A program made the position numbers and the translations under genes. Below the pieces are notes generated by a model that was not told the origin of the DNA, searched no databases, and saw only the letters and a program-made list of their open reading frames with translations. From an uncultured Eubacteriales bacterium (GTDB lineage: Bacteria; Bacillota; Clostridia; Oscillospirales; Acutalibacteraceae), in assembly GCA_934486755.1 (NCBI GenBank), contig CAKSQT010000016.1, positions 1 through 29,730 on the forward strand: a DNA stretch of 29,730 bases. Reading direction: 5' to 3'. Numbering within the stretch: the stretch's first letter is position 1; every line of letters begins with the position of its first letter. Below are positions 6,942-15,648 of this stretch, piece by piece.

Positions 6942-8060
6942 TTACAAAATCTGATTTTTCTTTATGAAAAAGCACTTTTTAGGCGTGCCTTTAAGCACCA
7001 TATCGGCACCGACAGAGGCATTTTTATCGGATATAACGTTGAAAAGCTGTGCGTTTTCGCCGATTGCGGTTCCCTGCATTAAAATACAGTTTTCAACAAC
7101 CGCGCCCTTTTCTATCTTAACACCCCTGAAAAGGATACTGTTCTTAACGGTTCCGTCTATCACACAGCCGTCGGCAATAAAGCAGTTATTGACCGAAGCC
7201 TTTGTGCCGTAGCGCGTGGGCATATCGTCCCTTGTCTTGGTGAAAATAGGGCGGTTTTTATCAAAGAGCTGCTGTCTTACCTCCGACTTTAAAAGAGCCA
7301 TACTTGCGTCGTAGTATGTATCCAGGCTGTCCAATACAACGACGAAATTCTTATGCTCAAAGCCGTATATTTTAAGCTGTTTTAATTTTGCGGCTATTAT
7401 GTCGCGGTTTATGCTGACGGAATCGTTCTCATAAGCCTCGTTTATCAACTGAATTAGGAGGTCTCTTGAAATGATTGTAATTCCGACCTCATAATTGACG
7501 TCGTCGGCTCCGTCACCGTTAAACGAAACGGACTTAACCTTTTCATCGCCGTCAAATTCAAGTATCATCTTCTCGCCGTGGTTCATCGGCATATGTCCGT
7601 GATGATAAACCACGGTTATATCGGCATTTCTCGCTATATGGCTTTTCATAGCCTCGGAAATATCGACGTTTGCAATCGTATCAGCATTGCAGAGAATTAT
7701 ATACTCCGACATACAGCGTTCCACATAATTCATAGCGCCCATAAGAGCGTCCACCGTGCCTGTATAACGTTTTATACCGCTTGAAATGTAAGGCGGAAGT
7801 ATATAAAGTCCGCCGTTTTTACGGTCAAGATCCCACGAAACGCCGTTTCCTATATGGTCCATAAGGGAACGGTAATTTTCCTTTGTTATGACTCCGATGT
7901 TTCCGACACCAGCGTTTACAAGGTTTGAAAGCGTGAAGTCAATAAGACGGTATCTTGCGCCGAACGGCACCGACGCCATAGAGCGTACCTTCGTGAGCTT
8001 ATTTAACATATCATCTGACGCATTGGCGAATACAACGCCCGCTACTGCGGAGGTCCTCAT
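6942..8060 (-). CDS. glgD: GlgD, non-catalytic-type subunit of glucose-1-phosphate adenylyltransferase
   Basis: The 372-residue protein has the nucleotidyltransferase fold followed by left-handed beta-helix hexapeptide repeats at the C-terminus, as in Bacillota GlgD. It keeps VPFGARYRLIDFTLSN and DLDRKNGGLYILPPY, but the N-terminal loop that is GGQGSRL in GlgC is replaced by VFANASDDM. That is expected of GlgD, which modulates GlgC in a heteromeric enzyme making ADP-glucose and has little activity alone. The ATG at 8060 overlaps the glgC stop by 4 bp (ATGA) and follows a strong GGAGGG, so the two are translationally coupled, consistent with a fixed subunit ratio. Confidence 0.95.
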   Translation of the reverse strand: MRTSAVAGVVFANASDDMLNKLTKVRSMASVPFGARYRLIDFTLSNLVNAGVGNIGVITKENYRSLMDHIGNGVSWDLDRKNGGLYILPPYISSGIKRYTGTVDALMGAMNYVERCMSEYIILCNADTIANVDISEAMKSHIARNADITVVYHHGHMPMNHGEKMILEFDGDEKVKSVSFNGDGADDVNYEVGITIISRDLLIQLINEAYENDSVSINRDIIAAKLKQLKIYGFEHKNFVVVLDSLDTYYDASMALLKSEVRQQLFDKNRPIFTKTRDDMPTRYGTKASVNNCFIADGCVIDGTVKNSILFRGVKIEKGAVVENCILMQGTAIGENAQLFNVISDKNASVGADMVLKGTPKKCFFIKKNQIL

Positions 8061-9271
8061 ATTTTTTCACCCTCCTTAACATCTTCTTTTATCATAAGAT
8101 TGTGTCCCACAACCGCATTATTGCCTATATTGACGCCTTCGCCGACTACTGTTATACCCCAACCGTCTGCCCCAACCTCGGCAGGGTCGGTTCCTATGCA
8201 GGCGTTCTCGCCGACAACAACATTTTCGGCTATTATCGAATACTTAACGTGCGCGCCTTTTTTAATGACAGCACCTGGCATTACAAGCGAATATTCAACA
8301 TCTGCGGTATCCTCAACAGTTACGTTCTCAAACAGTATTGAATAATCGAGCTTGCCCGATACCTCGCAGCCGTCGGTCACAAGCGAGTTTTCAACCGCGG
8401 CGGTATCCGAAATATACTGCGGCGGCATTCCCGTAGTACGCGAATATATACGCCAATTTCTATCGGAAAGGTTAAGGTCGATCTTAGGATTAAGCAGGTC
8501 AAGATTTGCCTCCCACAGCGAGTCCACCGTGCCGACGTCCTTCCAATAGTCGTTGTAGCGGTAAACACGCAGGGTCTCGCCCGCTCCGACCATTGCGGGT
8601 ATTATATCCTTTCCGAAGTCATTGCTGGAATTCTTATTTGCCTCGTCTTCGGTGAGGTATTTTTTGAGCTTATCCCAATTAAAGACATATATTCCCATAG
8701 AAGCAAGATTGCTCTTGGGGTGCTTGGGTTTTTCCTCAAATTCATAAATAGTGTCGTCCTCGCGCACATTCATAATGCCGAATCTTGACGCTTCCTCGGT
8801 TGAGACTTCAAGAACCGCTATTGTGCAGGCGGCATTTGAATTTGCGTGCTGATTTATCATCTTGGAATAATCCATTTTATAGATGTGGTCGCCCGAAAGA
8901 ATGAGTACATATTCGGGATCGTACCTCTCTATAAATTCAAGGTTTTGATAAATGGCGTTGGCGGTTCCCTTGTACCAATCTCCGCCCTGCTGACCCTGAT
9001 ACGGAGGAAGTATATGTACTCCCCCGTTGGTGCGATCAAGATCCCACGGTTTGCCCGAGCCGACATAATCGTTCAGTTCAAGCGGCTTATATTGGGTCAG
9101 AATACCGACTGTGTCAATTCCCGAATTGACGCAGTTTGAAAGCGGAAAATCAATAATTCGGTATTTGCCACCGTAAGGTACAGCGGGCTTTGCAATTTTG
9201 CTTGTGAGCACACCGAGTCTGCTTCCCTGACCGCCCGCAAGAATCATAGCGATACATTCTTTTCTTTTCAA
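8057..9271 (-). CDS. glgC: Glucose-1-phosphate adenylyltransferase catalytic subunit
   Basis: This makes ADP-glucose from ATP and glucose-1-phosphate, the committed step of glycogen synthesis. The nucleotide loop AMILAGGQGSRLG and KPAVPYGGKYRIIDFPLSN are intact, and LSGDHIYKMDY follows; the C-terminal part has hexapeptide repeats. I prefer the TTG at 9271 (KRKECIAMILAGG, 404 residues) because AGGAG lies about 9 nt upstream. The ATG at 9280 would touch the Shine-Dalgarno, and the frame from 9316 adds residues not typical of the family. The gap to glgB contains a small hairpin (CGCCTT/AAGGCG, about 9294-9311). Confidence 0.95.
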   Translation of the reverse strand: MKRKECIAMILAGGQGSRLGVLTSKIAKPAVPYGGKYRIIDFPLSNCVNSGIDTVGILTQYKPLELNDYVGSGKPWDLDRTNGGVHILPPYQGQQGGDWYKGTANAIYQNLEFIERYDPEYVLILSGDHIYKMDYSKMINQHANSNAACTIAVLEVSTEEASRFGIMNVREDDTIYEFEEKPKHPKSNLASMGIYVFNWDKLKKYLTEDEANKNSSNDFGKDIIPAMVGAGETLRVYRYNDYWKDVGTVDSLWEANLDLLNPKIDLNLSDRNWRIYSRTTGMPPQYISDTAAVENSLVTDGCEVSGKLDYSILFENVTVEDTADVEYSLVMPGAVIKKGAHVKYSIIAENVVVGENACIGTDPAEVGADGWGITVVGEGVNIGNNAVVGHNLMIKEDVKEGEKI

Positions 9272-9335
9272 ATACAACATCTCCTGTTTGTGCCGCCTTG
9301 TCCGAAAGGCGTGCATAATCTAACAATATATTATA

Positions 9336-11240
9336 TTATGAGTTGCCTGATTTTATTACCTTTTTGGTCTTCTTCGGCGCCCGCTTTGCAGGAACGCTGA
9401 AATATGATACCGACATCGCGGGAATATCTATCGCAATGGAATTTTCATATCCGTGCATTTCTTTATTCTCGCTCTTATAGCTTACCGCGGCGCTTGTATC
9501 CTTGCCGCCGAACTTAGTGTCCTCCGAGCAGAAAACACGCTTATATGTTCCTTTTCTCGGAACGCCTATACGGTAGTCGCTCCTTGCAACAGGGACAAAA
9601 TTACATACCGCAATTATTTCGTTGCCTGATTTATCCATTCTCCTGAATGAAATAATGCTCTGGGTATTATCGTCGTTGGAGATCCAGCTGAAACCGTCCC
9701 ACGAGTAGTCAATCTCCCAAAGCGCGGGAGTTTTAATATAATAACGGTTCAACTGCTTTACAAAGTTTTGCATCTGCTTATGCGCGTCGTAATCAAGCAA
9801 AAGCCAATCAAGCTCCTGTTTGTAATTCCATTCTATAAACTGCGCGAACTCCTGACCCATAAACAAGAGCTTTTTGCCTGGGTGCGCCATCATATAAGCG
9901 TAGAACGCGCGCAGACCGCTGAACTTCAAATCATAGTCGCCCGGCATTTTATTTATCATTGAGCATTTGCCGTGAACTACTTCGTCGTGCGAGATAGGAA
10001 GAACAAAGTTTTCCGAGAACGCATAGAAGAACGAGAATGTAAGACATTCGTGATTCTCCTTGCGGAAAAGCGGGTCGAGCGACATATACCTGAGCATATC
10101 GTTCATCCAACCCATATTCCATTTGAAGTTGAAGCCCAATCCCCCGTCGTGCGGCGGCTTTGTGACCATAGGCCAAGCGGTTGACTCCTCGGCTATCATA
10201 AGAATGTTCGGGTCAGCCTCAAAAGCTGCCTGATTGACCATCTTTAAAAATTCGACCGCTTCGAGATTTTCACGTCCGCCGTAAGCGTTAGCAATCCACT
10301 CGCCGCCCTGACGTCCGTAATCAAGATAGAGCATTGATGCCACCGCGTCCACACGCAGTCCGTCAATATGGAACTCCTTTATCCAATAAACGGCGTCGGA
10401 GACCAAAAAGCTCCTTACCTGCGGCTTGCCGTAGTCAAACACCGCTGTGCCCCACTCTTTATGCTCGCCCTTGCGCGTATCTGAATACTCATAGCAGGCA
10501 GTACCGTCAAAATGATACAGACCCGCCTCGTCCTTCGGGAAGTGCGCGGGGACCCAATCGAGTATAACTCCTATTCCCGCGGCGTGCATTATATCGACAA
10601 ACTTCTTGAAATCGTCAGGCGTGCCGTACCTTGAAGTTGGCGCAAAATAACCCGTAACCTGATAACCCCACGAGCCGTCAAACGGATACTCCGTAACCGG
10701 CATAAGCTCTATATGGGTATAGCCCATATCCTTAGCATATTTTGAAAGCTCCTCGGCGAGGGTAACATAATCGTAAGTGTTTCCGTCCTCATAGCGCCGC
10801 CAAGAGCCCGCGTGAACCTCGTAAATGTTCACAGGCGACGCATAAATGTCTTTTGAAGATTTGGCGGCGATCCATTCGGAATCGGTCCATTTAAACCTGC
10901 GGTCGCGATAGAGCTTGGACGCTGTGCCAGGCGTAGTCTCAAAATGGCGCGCATACGGGTCTGCCTTTAAAACTGTATTCCCGTTTCCGTCAGTAATGGC
11001 GTATTTGTAAAGGTCAAACTCCTGCAAACCATCGATCTTTGCCTCCCATACTCCGCCCTCTATTCTTTGCATAGGGTCGACGCCTATTTCCCATTCGTTA
11101 AAATTTCCCACAACGGAAACTGCGCTTGCGTTGGGTGCCCAAACGCGAAATACCGCGGAATCCTTTTTCAAAAACGAACCGAGATATTTATAGGCGTCAT
11201 TTTTTATATTCCTATCAAAATCCTTAAAATATTCCTTCAT
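9336..11240 (-). CDS. glgB: 1,4-alpha-glucan branching enzyme
   Basis: This GH13 enzyme forms alpha-1,6 branches in glycogen. The N-terminal early-set/CBM48 region (about 20-105) contains FRVWAPNASAVSVVGNFNEW. The catalytic barrel shows DWVPAHF, the nucleophile D298 in DGLRVDAVASMLYLDYGR, the acid/base Glu at about 351 in IAEEST, and PISHDEVVHGK for the transition-state Asp. A beta-sandwich domain follows. At 634 residues it matches the short bacterial GlgB type. The ATG at 11240 follows AGGT 6 nt upstream. It is the first gene of the glg operon, with a promoter about 100 bp upstream. Confidence 0.97.
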   Translation of the reverse strand: MKEYFKDFDRNIKNDAYKYLGSFLKKDSAVFRVWAPNASAVSVVGNFNEWEIGVDPMQRIEGGVWEAKIDGLQEFDLYKYAITDGNGNTVLKADPYARHFETTPGTASKLYRDRRFKWTDSEWIAAKSSKDIYASPVNIYEVHAGSWRRYEDGNTYDYVTLAEELSKYAKDMGYTHIELMPVTEYPFDGSWGYQVTGYFAPTSRYGTPDDFKKFVDIMHAAGIGVILDWVPAHFPKDEAGLYHFDGTACYEYSDTRKGEHKEWGTAVFDYGKPQVRSFLVSDAVYWIKEFHIDGLRVDAVASMLYLDYGRQGGEWIANAYGGRENLEAVEFLKMVNQAAFEADPNILMIAEESTAWPMVTKPPHDGGLGFNFKWNMGWMNDMLRYMSLDPLFRKENHECLTFSFFYAFSENFVLPISHDEVVHGKCSMINKMPGDYDLKFSGLRAFYAYMMAHPGKKLLFMGQEFAQFIEWNYKQELDWLLLDYDAHKQMQNFVKQLNRYYIKTPALWEIDYSWDGFSWISNDDNTQSIISFRRMDKSGNEIIAVCNFVPVARSDYRIGVPRKGTYKRVFCSEDTKFGGKDTSAAVSYKSENKEMHGYENSIAIDIPAMSVSYFSVPAKRAPKKTKKVIKSGNS

Positions 11241-11303
11241 AGTTATACCTCAAATTTATTAATGAATTACACTGTTCAAATCTTTCAAAACCGACTTGCA
11301 ACT

Positions 11304-11330
11304 TACAGAAACGAGCCCATCATTTCTGTA
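11304..11330. promoter_or_regulatory. Inverted repeat in the glgB leader
   Basis: TACAGAAA (11304-11311) and TTTCTGTA (11323-11330) form a perfect 8-bp dyad with an 11-bp spacer, just downstream of the predicted glg transcription start (about 11334). It could be an operator or an RNA hairpin at the transcript's 5' end. No regulator can be named. Confidence 0.45.
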
Positions 11331-11340
11331 TTCCGTAATT

Positions 11341-11369
11341 ATTATAACAGTATTATTCTCTAATTTCAA
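11341..11369 (-). promoter_or_regulatory. Promoter of the glg operon
   Basis: The minus strand has TTGAAA (11369-11364), a 17-bp spacer and a perfect TATAAT (11346-11341), giving a leader of about 95 nt to the glgB ATG. The ~320-bp gap 11241-11559 holds this promoter, the leader dyad, an AT-rich upstream stretch with a Rex-like dyad, and the metH terminator. I see no gene in it. Confidence 0.65.
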
Positions 11370-11419
11370 TACTATTTTGTTACTTTTAAGAAACAAAATT
11401 AGAAATTTTAGGAAGAAAT

Positions 11420-11436
11420 TTGTTATCATTTAACAA
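11420..11436. promoter_or_regulatory. Rex-like dyad upstream of the glg promoter
   Basis: TTGTTATCATTTAACAA is an inverted repeat with 6-bp arms TTGTTA/TAACAA. It resembles the redox regulator Rex site of clostridia (TTGTTAA-N4-TTAACAA) but is one base shorter between the arms. It lies about 50 bp upstream of the -35 box. In such AT-rich DNA a chance match is quite possible. Confidence 0.3.
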
Positions 11437-11520
11437 CAAAATTCATATTTCGACATATAAGGTCATAAAAAATCGCAATAAATTGACAAAATATGTTTAG
11501 ACTCCCGTATAATCGCCAAA

Positions 11521-11556
11521 CAGCCCCCGTCAGCTTTTTTTGGCAGACGGGGGCTG
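11521..11556 (-). terminator. Terminator of the metF-metH operon
   Basis: CAGCCCCCGTC (11521-11531) pairs perfectly with GACGGGGGCTG (11546-11556), beginning 3 nt after the metH stop. The loop region includes a run of seven A on the transcribed strand. Only three T follow the stem on the minus strand, but the very GC-rich 11-bp stem supports termination. It could also work on the plus strand. Confidence 0.7.
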
Positions 11557-11559
11557 GCT

Positions 11560-13911
11560 TTAAGATTGTTTTGAATAGTATTCCTCGGCATATCTTACGG
11601 TTGCCATAGCGTCGGGAGCATATTTGTCCGCTCCTATCATTGCGGCATATTCCTCTGTGAGCACCGCTCCTCCCGCAACGACCTTACAGTCGGGGAAACG
11701 TTTTTTAAGCTGTTTCACCGTTTCCTCCATTGAAGGCACCGTAGTAGTCATAAGCGCGCTTAGTCCGACGAGGCGGCAGCCTGTTTTCGCAGCCGTTTCA
11801 ACAACTGTTTCTGGCGGCACATCGCGTCCGAGGTCAATAACCTCAAAGCCGTAGCTTTCAAGCATAACCTTGACTATGTTTTTGCCTATATCGTGTATAT
11901 CGCCCTTAACGGTTGCAAGTATGAACTGACGTCCCGAGGAAGAACCCTTCGGCAAGGTTTTTTTTATGACCTCAAACGCCGCAGTTGCGGCTTCGGCGCT
12001 CATCAAAAGCTGGGGCAAAAACGCTTTTTTCTTTTCAAATGAGTCGCCTATTTCGTTAAGCGCGGGGATTATCTTACCGTTGATTATATCAAGTCCCGAT
12101 TCGGTTTTCAAAAGTTCCTCGGCACAGCTTGCGGCAACCTCCGACAAGCCCTTTATTACGGCAAATTTAAGGTCGGCTTTTTCGCTTTGCGCCTGTTGTT
12201 TAACGGGTTCTGTATCGGCACAGCTTGCAATATATTCCGCGCAGGCCGTATCATACCCCGCAAGCACTCGGTGCGCACGGTAGACGTTCATCATACCAAC
12301 CGAAAAAGGATTCATAATAGCGCAGTTAAGACCGCTTGTAAGGGCGTTTGCGAAGAAGCAGGAATTTATTACTTCCCTATTCGGTAATCCGAATGAGATA
12401 TTCGATACCCCAAGACTTGCTTTCACGCCTATTTCGCGTATAAGCCTTACGCAGTCAAGCGTAACTTTGGCACTGTTTTGGTCGGAAGAAACCGCCATTG
12501 CGAGCGGATCAACTATAATATCCTTTTTTTCGATACCGTATTCAGCCGCTTTTTTCACAATTTTTTTTGCAATATCCGCCCTGCCCTGTGCGGTATTGGG
12601 TATTCCGCCCTCGTCAATAGTAAGCGCGATAACGCTACCGCCGTATTTTTGTATCAGCGGGAACACGCTTTCCATACTTTCTTTTTTGCCGTTTACCGAA
12701 TTTATAAGCGGTTTTCCGTTATAAATCCGCATTGCGCTTTCAAGAACCTGAGGGTCGGAAGAATCAAGCTGTAACGGCAGGTCGCAGACCGATTGGATCG
12801 CGCGAACCGTTTTGCACATCATATCCCTTTCATCTATTTCGGGCAAACCGACGTTTACGTCAAGCATCTGCACGCCCGCGTCCGCCTGCTTCAAGCCCTC
12901 GTTTACTATATATCCTATATCGCCGCGGCGCAGTGCGTCCTTAAACTTCGGCTTGCCAGTCGGATTTATCCGCTCGCCTATAAGCACGGGATCATCGGAT
13001 ATTTCGACGGCGTGGGTGTAAGACGAAACCAGCGTAAAATCTTTCTTTTTAAGCTTAGGACTGTCATTCGCGGTCTTTTGAACCGTTTTTCTTATATAGT
13101 CGGGCGACGTTCCGCAACAACCGCCGAGCAAAGAAACACCCATTTTGGATATTGTTTTCATTATATCCGAAAAATCGTCGGCATTTATATTGTATACGGT
13201 ATCGCCGTCCTTCACATCGGGAAGACCCGCATTGGGATTTACTATAACGGGAAGTGAAGAATATTTTACAAGCTCCTTTACGGTAGGAATCATTTTATCC
13301 GGACCCAATGAGCAGTTAATTCCTATCGCGTCAACGCGCAGTCCTTCAAGCATTGCAACCATAGCGCGCACATCGGCGCCCGTCATCAGTTTGCCCGATT
13401 CATCATACACATTGGTTACAAAAACAGGCAGAGGACAGTTCTCCTTAGCGGCAAGAACCGCCGCCTTTGTTTCAAGAGAATCGTTCATAGTTTCTATAAG
13501 AATAAGGTCGGCGCCGTTTTCATAAGCGGCCCTTACATTCTGAGAGAACAGTTCTATTGCTCTTTCAAACGGCATATCGCCAAGCGGTTCAAGCAAATGA
13601 CCGCACGGGCCCATATCAAAAGCGATAAATTTATCCTTTCGCCCAGACACGGCCTTTTTTGCACATTCGATCGCCGCCGCGATAAGCATATCCCAATTTT
13701 CAAACTTTTCGCTGTTTATACCGAAAGTGTTTGTTTTTACAATATCACAGCCTGCGTCAAGATAAGAACGGTGCAATTCGGTTATCCTGTCAGGATATTT
13801 TATATTCCAAAGTTCAGGACATTCGCCCGAGGCAAGACCCATTTTCTGCAAGACGGTACCCGTAGCGCCGTCAAAATAAACTTTTCTTTTTTTAATCAGC
13901 TCTGTTATCAT
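11560..13911 (-). CDS. metH: Cobalamin-dependent methionine synthase without the reactivation domain
   Basis: It transfers a methyl group from methyl-tetrahydrofolate to homocysteine via cobalamin. Domains in order: homocysteine-binding barrel (about 1-285) with zinc ligands C200 (GINC) and C265-C266 (GGCCGTSPDYI); pterin-binding domain (about 305-560) starting IGERINPTGK; B12 cap; and B12-binding Rossmann domain (about 660-783) with the axial His673 in DIHDIGKN. At 783 residues it lacks the C-terminal SAM-binding activation domain of the ~1,200-residue E. coli enzyme. That function is encoded separately by the preceding gene, whose end overlaps this start by 20 bp. Start ATG 13911, with GGGAG upstream. 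Confidence 0.95.
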   Translation of the reverse strand: MITELIKKRKVYFDGATGTVLQKMGLASGECPELWNIKYPDRITELHRSYLDAGCDIVKTNTFGINSEKFENWDMLIAAAIECAKKAVSGRKDKFIAFDMGPCGHLLEPLGDMPFERAIELFSQNVRAAYENGADLILIETMNDSLETKAAVLAAKENCPLPVFVTNVYDESGKLMTGADVRAMVAMLEGLRVDAIGINCSLGPDKMIPTVKELVKYSSLPVIVNPNAGLPDVKDGDTVYNINADDFSDIMKTISKMGVSLLGGCCGTSPDYIRKTVQKTANDSPKLKKKDFTLVSSYTHAVEISDDPVLIGERINPTGKPKFKDALRRGDIGYIVNEGLKQADAGVQMLDVNVGLPEIDERDMMCKTVRAIQSVCDLPLQLDSSDPQVLESAMRIYNGKPLINSVNGKKESMESVFPLIQKYGGSVIALTIDEGGIPNTAQGRADIAKKIVKKAAEYGIEKKDIIVDPLAMAVSSDQNSAKVTLDCVRLIREIGVKASLGVSNISFGLPNREVINSCFFANALTSGLNCAIMNPFSVGMMNVYRAHRVLAGYDTACAEYIASCADTEPVKQQAQSEKADLKFAVIKGLSEVAASCAEELLKTESGLDIINGKIIPALNEIGDSFEKKKAFLPQLLMSAEAATAAFEVIKKTLPKGSSSGRQFILATVKGDIHDIGKNIVKVMLESYGFEVIDLGRDVPPETVVETAAKTGCRLVGLSALMTTTVPSMEETVKQLKKRFPDCKVVAGGAVLTEEYAAMIGADKYAPDAMATVRYAEEYYSKQS

Positions 13912-14500
13912 TTTTTACTCCCATTACGGCGGTGACCGACTTCATCGGCGTCATCAGCAAGGAACTGTTTAAAACTATTCCGAGGGTGTTTTCAGCGTCA
14001 ATCATTTTAAGAACATCGCGCTGAACGCCGAGCGACAAATCCCCGTATCCGGGACTGTACCTCATAGTTTTTTTGCCCGTTCCCCGCAAAAAATCATCAA
14101 CATATTCGCAAAGCGATTCCGCCGCGGCAGACGCAAGCGCGTCGGTAATAAAGTGCTTTGCAGGCGAAATAAGCGCGTATTTTGCTATAAGCCTGTCAAC
14201 CGCAATGCCGACAGTAGCGCCCATAATAAACGCCTCGTTACACCCGTCAAGCGCACGGCAAAGGTCGCGGCTTTGAATTTTGCCGAAGCCTATGTCGCAA
14301 AAGCCGTCGGGGAACAGTTTAACAGGGGTCTTTACGTATGCAAATCGGTAATTGATGACCGATTCAAGCTCGTTTTTACATTCATCAACCGACGCGTCCT
14401 TAAAATCCCGCTTCACTTTCAGCCGCACCGCCGCCTCATTATGATTAATGGCTATATCCGCCGTCGGCACGGTTACGCAGTTTACATTCAAATTTCTCAT
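13892..14500 (-). CDS. Stand-alone methionine synthase reactivation (activation-domain) protein
   Basis: The 202-residue protein resembles the Met_synt_B12 activation domain that binds SAM and supports reductive remethylation of inactive cobalamin. The motif RYSPGYGDLSLGVQRDV (147-163) matches the conserved R-x-S-x-G-Y segment of that domain. A central segment VGIAVDRLIAKYALISPAKHFITDALASAAAE is also typical. It lies between metF and metH, overlapping the metF stop by 4 bp and metH by 20 bp, so all three are probably translated in a coupled way. It supplies in trans what is missing from the short MetH. The electron donor is not evident here. Confidence 0.88.
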   Translation of the reverse strand: MRNLNVNCVTVPTADIAINHNEAAVRLKVKRDFKDASVDECKNELESVINYRFAYVKTPVKLFPDGFCDIGFGKIQSRDLCRALDGCNEAFIMGATVGIAVDRLIAKYALISPAKHFITDALASAAAESLCEYVDDFLRGTGKKTMRYSPGYGDLSLGVQRDVLKMIDAENTLGIVLNSSLLMTPMKSVTAVMGVKNDNRAD

Positions 14501-15357
14501 TTCAATATTTCCGAAAGGTTTTCCTTTATCTTGGCGGCAACGTCGGGTTTATTCATTGAGTATATATGCACCGCGTTTATACCGTTTGCGTAAAGGTCTA
14601 TTATCTGCTCGGTGGCGTAAGCAATTCCCGCCTGCTTCATAGCCTCGGGGCTGTCGCCGTAACGATCCACTATCCTGCAAAAGCGCTGCGGAAGCGCACG
14701 TCCCGAAATAGAGCATATACGCTTTATCTGAACGGGGTTTGTAACAGGCATTATTCCCGCAACAACAGGCACATCTATTCCTGCTTTCAGCATACGGTAA
14801 AGGAAATTATAAAGAATATTGTTGTCAAAAAACATCTGCGTTGTGAGAAACTCGCAGCCGCTTTCTACCTTCTTTTTTAAATTTTCAATATCCTCTATGC
14901 TGTTCTTGCTGTCGGGATGGCTTTCGGGATAGCACGCGCCGCCTATGCAAAATCCGCCGAAATCACGGATATCTGCGGTGAGTTCGCTTGCGTGCTTATA
15001 GTCGGAGGGCGCGTTTTCATTGCCTGCAACTATATCGCCCCTGAGAGCCAATATGTTTTCAATTCCGTCGCTTTTCAATGTTTCAAGCTGTGACCTGACG
15101 GTTTCTTTGGTAGCCGAAATACAGGTAAGATGCGCAAGCGGAGTAACGCCGTCCTTTAACAGTTCCGACGCAATATCAAACGTATACTGTGATGTTCCGC
15201 CGCCCGCGCCGTAAGTAACGCTCATATAGCTTGGGTTCAGTCTTGCCATTTGTGCCGCGGCGGAGCGCACCGATTCAAAATTAGCCGTTGTCTTCGGCGG
15301 GAATATTTCAAATGAAAGACTCGGCTTTCCGCCGTTTATAATTTCAGTTAATCTCAT
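14497..15357 (-). CDS. metF: 5,10-methylenetetrahydrofolate reductase
   Basis: The 286-residue FAD enzyme makes 5-methyl-tetrahydrofolate for MetH. FEIFPPK (16-22) contains the conserved catalytic-site Glu17, and the central LALRGD and the C-terminal half agree with bacterial MetF (about 290 residues). Clostridial MetF may use ferredoxin or NADH through partners; none is visible here. The ATG at 15357 overlaps the regulator gene stop by 4 bp (ATGA). Direct linkage to the reactivation protein and metH supports a role in methionine synthesis rather than acetogenesis. Confidence 0.95.
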   Translation of the reverse strand: MRLTEIINGGKPSLSFEIFPPKTTANFESVRSAAAQMARLNPSYMSVTYGAGGGTSQYTFDIASELLKDGVTPLAHLTCISATKETVRSQLETLKSDGIENILALRGDIVAGNENAPSDYKHASELTADIRDFGGFCIGGACYPESHPDSKNSIEDIENLKKKVESGCEFLTTQMFFDNNILYNFLYRMLKAGIDVPVVAGIMPVTNPVQIKRICSISGRALPQRFCRIVDRYGDSPEAMKQAGIAYATEQIIDLYANGINAVHIYSMNKPDVAAKIKENLSEILK

Positions 15358-15638
15358 TTTTTACCTCGCAAAAATTTCTTGTATCCGTCACCGTACTGCA
15401 CACAGCGTGAAACACGGCTTAAAGTGGCGGACGATATATCCGTTTCTTCTATTACCTGATTATAGGTTTTTCCTTCAATCAACAGCTTTGCCGCCCTTAT
15501 GCGCTCTGCCATTTTTTCTATTTCTCTATCGGTACACAAATCGCTGAGGAGCATTTTGCAATCCTCTGTATTCTTTACCGATACCAAAATTTTATAAAGC
15601 TCCTCAATATCGTCATTACCGACCTTTTTTGAAACCAT
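15354..15638 (-). CDS. YerC/YecD family TrpR-like DNA-binding protein
   Basis: The 94-residue all-helical protein matches the YerC/YecD branch of the Trp-repressor superfamily. LCTDREIEKMAERIRAAKLL (35-54) precedes a helix-turn-helix in KTYNQVIEETDISSATLSRVSRC (57-79). Members are probably DNA-binding regulators, but their ligands and targets are mostly unknown. Its position inside the ABC transporter-metF-metH operon, overlapping metF by 4 bp, makes it a candidate autoregulator of this unit. The start ATG at 15638 has an AAGGAG ribosome binding site. Confidence 0.88.
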   Translation of the reverse strand: MVSKKVGNDDIEELYKILVSVKNTEDCKMLLSDLCTDREIEKMAERIRAAKLLIEGKTYNQVIEETDISSATLSRVSRCVQYGDGYKKFLRGKK

Positions 15639-15648
15639 AAATATCTCC

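Noticed and set aside
9272..9316. Upstream starts for glgC
   Set aside because: The ATG at 9280 touches its own Shine-Dalgarno, and the 9316 start adds residues unlike the family. The TTG at 9271 fits both spacing and family start.
11483..11513. Plus-strand promoter TTGACA-19 bp-TATAAT facing the metH terminator
   Set aside because: Both boxes are perfect, but the 19-bp spacer is too long for good activity and the transcript would immediately enter the hairpin at 11521-11556. It could make a short antisense RNA, but AT-rich chance is as likely.
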